Shown here one piece after another: positions 6,184 through 10,152 of a DNA stretch of 10,152 nucleotides. The DNA comes from CALZJC01 sp041574955 (GTDB taxonomy: Bacteria; Acidobacteriota; Thermoanaerobaculia; Multivoradales; JAHEKO01): assembly GCA_041574955.1 (NCBI GenBank), contig JBFGNS010000153.1, positions 1-10,152 on the forward strand, given 5' to 3'. How positions within the stretch are numbered: the stretch's first letter is position 1; the number at the start of each line of letters is the position of its first letter. Under the pieces are notes generated by a model. It did not search any database. It was not told the DNA's origin and was given only the letters and a program-made list of their open reading frames with translations. Both the position numbers and the translations under genes were made by a program.

Positions 6184-6998
6184 CGGCGGCCGGGCCGCCG
6201 GCCGGCGAGGTGCGGGTGCGCGCGCTGGTGGTCGACGACGAGCCGCCGGCGCGCGAGATCCTGCGCTGCCTGCTCGACGCCGATCCGGAGGTCGAGGTGG
6301 CCGGCGAGTGCGCCGACGGCCAGGAGGCGGTGGCGGCCGTCCGCCGCCTGCGCCCGGACGTGGTCTTCCTCGACGTCCAGATGCCCGGGCTGGACGGCCT
6401 CGGGGTGGTCGAGGCGCTGGCGCCCGACGAGCTGCCGCTGGTGGTGTTCGTCACCGCCTACGACGCCTACGCCGTCAAGGCGTTCGAGGTCCACGCCCTC
6501 GACTACCTGCTCAAGCCGTTCGACGACGAGCGGTTCGGCGAGGCTCTGGCGCGCGTCAAGGACACTCTCAGGCGGCGGCAGGTGGACGCGGCGACCCGCC
6601 GGCTGGTGGCGCTGCTCGACGGCCGCGGCGCGCCGGCCGGGGCGGCTGAGGCGACGGATGCGGACGGCCCGCCGCAGCGTCTGCTGGTGCGCTCGGGCGG
6701 CCGCGTGGTCTACCTCAAGCCGGAGGAGATCGACTGGATCGAGGCCGCCGACTACTACGTGCGCCTGCACGCCGGCGGTCGCCGCCACCTGCTGCGCGAG
6801 TCGCTGGCGGCGCTCGAGGAGCGCCTCGACGCGCGCCGCTTCGCCCGCGTCCACCGCTCGGCGATCGTCAACCTCGAGCGGGTGCGCGAGCTCCACCCCG
6901 GCGTCGGAGGCGGCGCGGTGCTGGTGCTCGAGGACGGCACCCGCCTGCCGGTCAGCCGGCGTCTTCGCCGGCGGTTCGAAGAGCTGCTGGCGGAGTAG
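6180..6998 (+). CDS. LytTR-family response regulator
   Basis: A 272-residue DNA-binding response regulator, partner of the preceding kinase. The receiver domain (~13-128) has the acidic pair D19/D20 in VVDDEPPAR, phosphoacceptor D65 in VFLDVQMPGLDG, the switch threonine in FVTAYDAYAVKAF and K112 in DYLLKPFDDERF. After a variable Ala/Gly-rich linker (~135-165), a LytTR DNA-binding domain runs from ~167 to 270 (EIDWIEAADYYVRLH, LAALEERLD, FARVHRSAIVNLERV, LPVSRRLRRRF). LytTR regulators bind paired imperfect repeats upstream of their targets. The GTG start overlaps the kinase stop in GTGA, so translation is coupled. The reading frame continues upstream through the kinase gene in another frame, but only the part from 6180 carries family similarity. 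Confidence 0.93.
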   Translation: MTAAGPPAGEVRVRALVVDDEPPAREILRCLLDADPEVEVAGECADGQEAVAAVRRLRPDVVFLDVQMPGLDGLGVVEALAPDELPLVVFVTAYDAYAVKAFEVHALDYLLKPFDDERFGEALARVKDTLRRRQVDAATRRLVALLDGRGAPAGAAEATDADGPPQRLLVRSGGRVVYLKPEEIDWIEAADYYVRLHAGGRRHLLRESLAALEERLDARRFARVHRSAIVNLERVRELHPGVGGGAVLVLEDGTRLPVSRRLRRRFEELLAE

Positions 6999-7023
6999 CG
7001 GCGCTTGCCGGGCGCCGGTCGAC

Positions 7024-7029
7024 TAGAAT
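7024..7029 (+). promoter_or_regulatory. candidate -10 element of the Ser/Thr kinase gene
   Basis: TAGAAT differs from TATAAT by one base and stands out in GC-rich DNA. It sits 26 bases after the response-regulator stop and 84 before the kinase ATG. A TTGCCG at 7005-7010 is only 13 bases upstream, too close for a normal -35, so the -35 is unclear. It suggests the kinase is transcribed independently of the two-component pair. The remaining part of the 115-base gap holds no terminator hairpin I can support. Confidence 0.38.
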
Positions 7030-7113
7030 CGGCGAGTCGCCCAACGGGCGGGCCCGGTCGCGAGAGAACGGCCGGACTCGAATCGGGGCGGCGAGCAGAC
7101 GCCAGGGGTCGGC

Positions 7114-9486
7114 ATGATCGGCGAGACCGTCTCGCACTACAGGGTTCTCGACAAGCTCGGGGGCGGCGGCATGGGCGTCGTCTACCGGGCCGAGGACCTG
7201 GTGCTCGGCCGCCAGGTGGCGCTCAAGCTGCTGCCCGAGGCGCTGGCCGACGACCCCCAGGCGCTCGAGCGGTTCCAGCGCGAGGCACGGGCGGCCTCGG
7301 CCCTCAACCACCCCCACATCTGCACCGTCCACGAGCTGGGCGAGCAGGACGGGCGCTCGTTCCTGGTGATGGAGCTGATGGACGGCGAGACGCTCAAGCA
7401 CCGTTTGGCGGGTTCCCCGATGCCGGTCGCCGACGTGGTTCGGATCGGTGCCCAGGTGGCGGACGCACTGGCGGCGGCGCACGCCGCCGGGATCGTGCAC
7501 CGCGACATCAAGCCAGCCAACCTGTTCGTCACCCGCCGCGGGGAGGCCAAGGTGCTCGACTTCGGCCTCGCCAAGGTCGGCCCGGGCGAGGTGTCGGCCG
7601 ATCAGCCGACCGAGCTGACCCCCAGCAGCCTGACCACTCCCGGCACCGCGCTCGGCACCATCGCCTACATGTCGCCCGAGCAGGTGCGCGGCGAGCCGCT
7701 CGACCAACGCACCGACCTGTTCTCGCTCGGCGTGGTGCTGTACGAGATGGCGACCGGCCGGGCGCCGTTCGAGGGCGAAACCTCGGGGGTGGTCTTCAGC
7801 AGGATCCTGTCGGACGCTCCCGTCCCGACGCCGCGGCTCAACCCGGAGGCGCCCGAGGAGCTCGAGCGCATCCTGGCCAAGGCGCTCGAAAAGGACCGCG
7901 AGCTGCGCTACCAGAGCGCGGTCGAGCTGCGGGCGGATCTGCAGCGGCTGCGCCGGGATTCCTCCGAGGTGCCGGCCGCCGCACCCGCCGCGGCGGCGCG
8001 CTCGCGGCGCGGGCTCGGCTACGCGCTCGGCGGCCTGGCGCTGGCGGCGGCGATCGCCCTCGGGCTGTGGCTGGGCCGGGGCGGCGACGACCGGGCCGCA
8101 GGGCCGGACGCGGCGCGGCAGTCCGCGCCGCCGTCGATCGCGGTGCTGCCGTTCGTCAACCTGAGCCAGGACGCAGAGGACGAGTACTTCTCCGACGGCT
8201 TGTCGGAAGAGTTGCTCAACGTCCTGGCCCAGATCCCGGGCCTCAGGGTGGCGGGCCGCACCTCGTCGTTCCAGTTCAAGGGCAAGAGCGAGGACCCGCG
8301 AGTGATCGGCGAGCGGCTCAACGTCGGCTCGATCCTGGAGGGCAGCGTGCGCAAAGCCGGCGGCAGCGTGCGGATCCGCGCCCAGCTGGTCAACGCGGCC
8401 GACGGTTTCCAGCTCTGGTCGGCGAGGTACGAGCGAGAGCTCGACGACATCTTCGCCGTCCAGGAGGGCATCGCCCGCTCGGTGGCTGAGGCGCTCGAAG
8501 TGCGGCTGCTGGGAACGCGCGGCGGCGAGCTCAAGCCGCGTGGCCACAACGCCGAGGCCTACAACCTGGTGCTGCAGGGCAAGTACCACTCGGATCGGCG
8601 CGGCGCCGACGACCTGCGCCGGGCGGTGGGCTACTTCGAGCAGGCGCTGGCGATCGATCCCCGGTACGCCCTCGCCTGGGCGCTGCTGGGCGAGGCGCGG
8701 GTGCGGCAGGCCAGCTTCGCCATCCTGCCGTTCGACGAGGGGTTCCGGCTGGCCCACGAGGCGGCGGAGCGGGCGCTGGCGCTCGACGACCAGTTGCCCG
8801 AGGCCTGGGCGCTGCTGGCCCGCATCCGGTCGGGCTACGACTGGGACTGGGCCGGCGCCGCCGAGGCTTCGAAGCGCGCCCTCGAGCTGGCCCCCGGCAA
8901 CGTAGAGATCATCGCCAGCCTGGCGCTGGTCGGGCGCTCGACGGGCGGTGCCGAGGAGGCGATCGCGCGCAGCCGCCGGGCGGTCGAGCTGGATCCGCTG
9001 GACTTCGGCAACTACACCGGCCTGACCAGCAACCTCTACTTCTCGGGGCGGTACCAGGAAGCCCTGGTCGCGGGGCGCAAGGTGCTCGAGCTCAACCCCC
9101 AGCGGGCGGCCGCGCACTACCGCCTGGGGCTGATCTACCTGGAGCTGGGACGCCCGGCCGAGGCGCTGGCGGAGATGGAGCAGGAGACCTTCCAGGGCTT
9201 TCGGCTCCAGGGCCTGGCGCTCGCCCACCACGCGCTCGGGCAGCACCAGGAGGCCGACGCCGCCTTCGCCAAGCTGCTCGAAGGGTGGCAGGAGGAGGGC
9301 GCCTACCAGATCGCCGAGGCCTACGCCTTCCGCGGCGACCCCGACCGCGCCTTCGAGTGGCTCGAGCGGGCCTACCGCCAGCGCGACACCGGGCTGGCCG
9401 ACGTCGCCATCAGCCCGCTGCTGGCGAGCCTGCACGACGATCGGCGCTGGCGCCCCTTCCTCGACAAGATGGGCATGCCCGGCTGA
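7114..9486 (+). CDS. transmembrane Ser/Thr protein kinase with TolB-like domain and TPR repeats
   Basis: A 790-residue Hanks-type kinase (PknB-like). The kinase domain (~8-275) has all key elements: glycine loop LGGGGMG (15-21), K38 in VALK, HRDIKPANL with catalytic D131, DFG at D149, and YMSPEQ with E189; it should be active. An Ala-rich juxtamembrane stretch leads to one membrane helix (~300-321), which places the C-terminal half outside the cytoplasm. That half starts with a TolB N-terminal/FlgO-like domain (~340-460; SIAVLPFVNLS, YFSDGLSEEL, GSILEGSVRK, LWSARYER) and continues with about seven or eight TPRs (~485-780; for example YFEQALAIDP, SKRALELAPG, RRAVELDPLD, RKVLELNPQR). This architecture is frequent in Acidobacteriota and some other phyla; the external part probably senses or binds proteins, targets unknown. 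ATG 7114 is preceded by AGGGG at 7104-7108 with a 5-base gap. A long open frame on the opposite strand is a composition artefact. Confidence 0.95.
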   Translation: MIGETVSHYRVLDKLGGGGMGVVYRAEDLVLGRQVALKLLPEALADDPQALERFQREARAASALNHPHICTVHELGEQDGRSFLVMELMDGETLKHRLAGSPMPVADVVRIGAQVADALAAAHAAGIVHRDIKPANLFVTRRGEAKVLDFGLAKVGPGEVSADQPTELTPSSLTTPGTALGTIAYMSPEQVRGEPLDQRTDLFSLGVVLYEMATGRAPFEGETSGVVFSRILSDAPVPTPRLNPEAPEELERILAKALEKDRELRYQSAVELRADLQRLRRDSSEVPAAAPAAAARSRRGLGYALGGLALAAAIALGLWLGRGGDDRAAGPDAARQSAPPSIAVLPFVNLSQDAEDEYFSDGLSEELLNVLAQIPGLRVAGRTSSFQFKGKSEDPRVIGERLNVGSILEGSVRKAGGSVRIRAQLVNAADGFQLWSARYERELDDIFAVQEGIARSVAEALEVRLLGTRGGELKPRGHNAEAYNLVLQGKYHSDRRGADDLRRAVGYFEQALAIDPRYALAWALLGEARVRQASFAILPFDEGFRLAHEAAERALALDDQLPEAWALLARIRSGYDWDWAGAAEASKRALELAPGNVEIIASLALVGRSTGGAEEAIARSRRAVELDPLDFGNYTGLTSNLYFSGRYQEALVAGRKVLELNPQRAAAHYRLGLIYLELGRPAEALAEMEQETFQGFRLQGLALAHHALGQHQEADAAFAKLLEGWQEEGAYQIAEAYAFRGDPDRAFEWLERAYRQRDTGLADVAISPLLASLHDDRRWRPFLDKMGMPG

Positions 9487-9535
9487 GCCGCTGCTACTCT
9501 CGAGCGCGCAGGCTTCCCGAGCTCTCGGACCTCCG

Positions 9536-10152
9536 ATGATCGCCCGCCGAGTCTTCCCAAGACAGCTCCAGGGCGAGCGCTACTTCCGCTGGCGCGGCGG
9601 CGACGTGTCGCGGGTCGAGGCGCTGTCGGACATGGTGTTCGCCTTCGCGCTCACCCTGATCGTGGTGTCGCTCGAGGTGCCGACCACCTTCGCCGAGCTC
9701 GAGCACGCTTTCCTCGAGCTGCCGGTCTTCGCCGCCTGCTTCGCCATCCTGGTGATGTGCTGGCACTACAACTACCGCTTCCACCGCCGCTACGGGCTCG
9801 AGGACTTCGGCACCGAAGTGCTCAACGCCGTCCTGCTGTTCCTGATCCTGCTCTACGTCTACCCGCTCAAGTTCCTGTTCTCGCTGCTGTGGGACATGAT
9901 CCTGCGCCGGCCGCTGGTGGTGCGGACGGCGGCGGGGGTGCCGGTGCTCGGCTCCGACGGCCAGCCGCTGCCGATCGTCGAGGGCGGCGACATGGGCCAG
10001 CTCCTGCTGCTCTACAGCGCGGGCTACGCCGGCATCTTCCTGGTCTTCGCGCTGATGAACCACCGCGCCTGGCGCCGGCGGGAAGAGCTCGAGCTGGCGC
10101 CGGTCGAGGTGGTGATGACCCGGGCCACCACCGGCAGCCACCTGCTGAGCGC
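9536..10152 (+). CDS. TMEM175/DUF1211-family potassium channel, 3' truncated by the window edge
   Basis: The frame opens at ATG 9536 and is still open at the last base (205 complete codons). The N-terminus has the TMEM175 signature RxxxxSD in RVEALSDMVFAFALTLIV (R26, S31, D32), which lines the first helix and pore in this family of K+ channels. Visible helices: ~33-49, 62-80 (followed by WHYNYRFHRRYG, like the family's WxxHHR segment), 95-121 and 155-174. Bacterial members usually have six helices, so about two more should follow beyond the window. An unusually polar linker of ~33 residues joins helices 3 and 4. No Shine-Dalgarno precedes ATG 9536; the SD-less start and the lack of a convincing alternative leave the start uncertain. 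A TACTCT at 9495-9500 could be a -10. It lies 49 bases after the Ser/Thr kinase gene. Confidence 0.82.
   Translation, partial: MIARRVFPRQLQGERYFRWRGGDVSRVEALSDMVFAFALTLIVVSLEVPTTFAELEHAFLELPVFAACFAILVMCWHYNYRFHRRYGLEDFGTEVLNAVLLFLILLYVYPLKFLFSLLWDMILRRPLVVRTAAGVPVLGSDGQPLPIVEGGDMGQLLLLYSAGYAGIFLVFALMNHRAWRRREELELAPVEVVMTRATTGSHLLS

Noticed and set aside
6952..9435. 827-residue open frame on the minus strand opposite the Ser/Thr kinase
   Set aside because: Its sequence is low-complexity (Arg, Ala, Gly, Val, Asp, His, Gln) with no recognisable domain, and the kinase on the other strand is fully supported by motifs. Such long antisense frames are expected when third positions are nearly all G or C.

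Overview
The window is very GC-rich DNA (third codon positions are almost all G or C) from a bacterium with exported proteins, two-component signalling and eukaryotic-type kinase signalling. A Ser/Thr kinase fused to a TolB-like module and TPRs, a secreted subtilase with a post-COAP-1-like module, and a formylglycine-generating-enzyme-like protein together suggest an uncultured Acidobacteriota-type organism (Thermoanaerobaculia/Holophagae-like). That is an inference from gene content; no rRNA or marker gene is present. There are no tRNAs, insertion sequences, CRISPR arrays or phage genes.

Layout. (1) 1-211 (+): the last ~70 residues of an FGE-sulfatase-domain protein. (2) 231-1112 (-): an exported conserved protein of unknown function, convergent with (1). 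(3) 1113-1335: divergent intergenic region with two phased GTTTT-CCC repeats, probably regulating one or both flanking genes. (4) 1336-3675 (+): exported subtilisin-like protease with PA insertion, post-COAP-1-like module and Ig-like tail, closed by a textbook intrinsic terminator at 3704-3737. (5) 3884-4933 (+): exported fusion of a DJ-1/PfpI-type domain with a C-terminal cupredoxin-like domain, preceded by a plausible sigma70-type promoter. (6) 4984-6183 and 6180-6998 (+): a LytS/YehU-type membrane histidine kinase and a LytTR response regulator, joined by a 4-base GTGA overlap. (7) 7114-9486 (+): Ser/Thr protein kinase with one membrane helix, TolB-like domain and TPRs. (8) 9536-end (+): a TMEM175/DUF1211-type potassium channel, cut by the window edge.

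How the genes relate. The LytS-LytTR pair is a complete, translationally coupled two-component system. It lies 50 bases behind the DJ-1/cupredoxin gene with no visible terminator between, so the three may form one operon. The Ser/Thr kinase has its own candidate -10 element and is probably a separate unit. The protease is transcriptionally insulated from what follows. The unknown secreted protein and the protease are divergently transcribed and could share regulation.

Most notable are the DJ-1/PfpI-cupredoxin fusion, the unassigned secreted protein with its His/Tyr/Asp-rich conserved-looking block, and the phased repeat in the divergent promoter region. I did not find a recognisable defence system, mobile element or biosynthetic cluster.
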